Shown piece by piece: positions 6,743 through 7,299 of a stretch of DNA of 7,299 bases. A program made the translations under genes and the position numbers. The first letter of the stretch is position 1; each line of letters begins with the position of its first letter. The stretch is from Betaproteobacteria bacterium. GTDB taxonomy: Bacteria > Pseudomonadota > Gammaproteobacteria > Burkholderiales > Burkholderiaceae_E. The DNA lies in the NCBI GenBank assembly GCA_009922405.1, contig RFVZ01000129.1:1-7299 (forward strand). The letters are read 5' to 3'. Under the pieces are notes generated by a model. It was not told the DNA's origin and searched no databases. It saw only the letters and a list, made by a program, of their open reading frames with translations.

Positions 6743-7299
6743 ATGACCATGCATCAAGCCGTAATCGTTTCGGCAGTTAGAACGGCTATTGGTAAATTCG
6801 GCGGCTCGCTTGCGTCGATGGCTGCCCCCGAACTCGGCGCTATCGTGATCAGGGCCGCACTTGAGCGGGCAAACATCGAGGCCTCGCAGGTCGATGAGGT
6901 GATTTTTGGCCAGGTGTTGACTGCAGGGAGCGGGCAAAACCCCGCGCGCCAGGCCGCAATTAAAGCCGGTCTCCCGCATGGCGTTCCTGCGATGACGATC
7001 AACAAGGTTTGCGGCAGCGGGTTGAAGACGGTCATGTTGGCCGCGCAAGCCGTGATGACGGGCGCAGCCGGGATTGTCGTTGCGGGTGGTCAGGAGAACA
7101 TGAGTGCCAGCCCTCACGTGCTCCTGGGGTCTCGCGATGGTCATCGGATGGGCGACGCCAAATTGGTCGACACCATGATCAGCGATGGGTTGTGGGATGC
7201 GTTTAATCAGTATCACATGGGTATCACGGCCGAGAATGTGGCGCAAGCTCACGAAATTGATCGAGAGCGTCAGGACGCGTTTGCTGCGAATTCGCAGCA
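6743..7299 (+). CDS. phaA: Acetyl-CoA C-acetyltransferase (beta-ketothiolase, PhaA/AtoB type), N-terminal part, cut by window end
   Basis: The open frame runs to the window end and shows 185 residues of a protein that is normally about 390-395 long. It begins MTMHQAVIVSAVRTAIGKFG, the usual thiolase N-terminus. The acyl-accepting cysteine is C90 in NKVCGSGLK, followed by the thiolase segment VAGGQENMS (113-121) and the loop region MGITAENVA (159-167). The enzyme condenses two acetyl-CoA into acetoacetyl-CoA, the first step of poly-3-hydroxybutyrate synthesis; the same fold also serves in degradation. Placement 43 bases after phaC, without an intervening terminator, supports the biosynthetic role and the name phaA, but the sequence alone cannot exclude a general atoB. 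The second catalytic cysteine and the His lie beyond the window. Confidence 0.93.
   Translation, partial: MTMHQAVIVSAVRTAIGKFGGSLASMAAPELGAIVIRAALERANIEASQVDEVIFGQVLTAGSGQNPARQAAIKAGLPHGVPAMTINKVCGSGLKTVMLAAQAVMTGAAGIVVAGGQENMSASPHVLLGSRDGHRMGDAKLVDTMISDGLWDAFNQYHMGITAENVAQAHEIDRERQDAFAANSQ

Noticed and set aside
6713..7252. Antisense open frame of 179 residues opposite the thiolase gene
   Set aside because: It has no recognisable motifs and mirrors a clear thiolase with its catalytic cysteine; it is a shadow of a GC-rich coding strand.
1..7299. Possible undescribed system (defence island, mobile element, CRISPR, retron or non-coding RNA)
   Set aside because: Nearly every base is accounted for by recognised housekeeping or storage genes; no repeat arrays, integrases, inverted terminal repeats or structured intergenic regions are seen, and the longest gene-free gap is 62 bases.

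Overview
This looks like a chromosomal housekeeping segment from a PHA-storing gammaproteobacterium of moderately high GC. The evidence is the gene set itself. YoaA (the DinG-like helicase of Gammaproteobacteria), bamD divergent from rluD, and rluD followed by pgeF form a layout known from enterics and pseudomonads. A class I PHA synthase and a PhaA-type thiolase follow. The genus cannot be read from the sequence. No phage, transposon, CRISPR, tRNA or rRNA signal was seen.

Layout from left to right: (1) the C-terminal 46 residues of a YdcH/DUF465 protein; (2) yoaA (+), whose GTG start overlaps the previous stop; (3) bamD (-), tail to tail with yoaA with a 4-base overlap, and carrying an internal deletion plus frameshift near 2300; (4) rluD (+), head to head with bamD, with the annotated start codons touching; (5) pgeF (+), starting 2 bases after the rluD stop; (6) a 62-base gap, then phaC (+); (7) a 43-base gap, then the first 185 residues of phaA/atoB thiolase (+), cut by the window end.

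The genes fall into three functional groups: genome maintenance (yoaA), envelope and ribosome maintenance (bamD, rluD, pgeF) and carbon storage (phaC, phaA). PhaA condenses acetyl-CoA to acetoacetyl-CoA. A reductase outside this window would make (R)-3-hydroxybutyryl-CoA, which PhaC polymerises. There is no gene-free stretch above 300 bases.

I did not find a convincing undescribed system. The observation most worth checking is bamD: a gene normally essential appears to have lost about 46-52 bases, leaving a truncated 212-residue reading frame and an orphaned C-terminal frame. This is either a sequence/assembly error or a real and unusual lesion. Smaller points are the absence of any gap between the bamD and rluD starts, an Ala in place of the usual first Gly in the PhaC lipase-like box, and a Gly/Ala-rich loop built on a 9-base tandem repeat in RluD.
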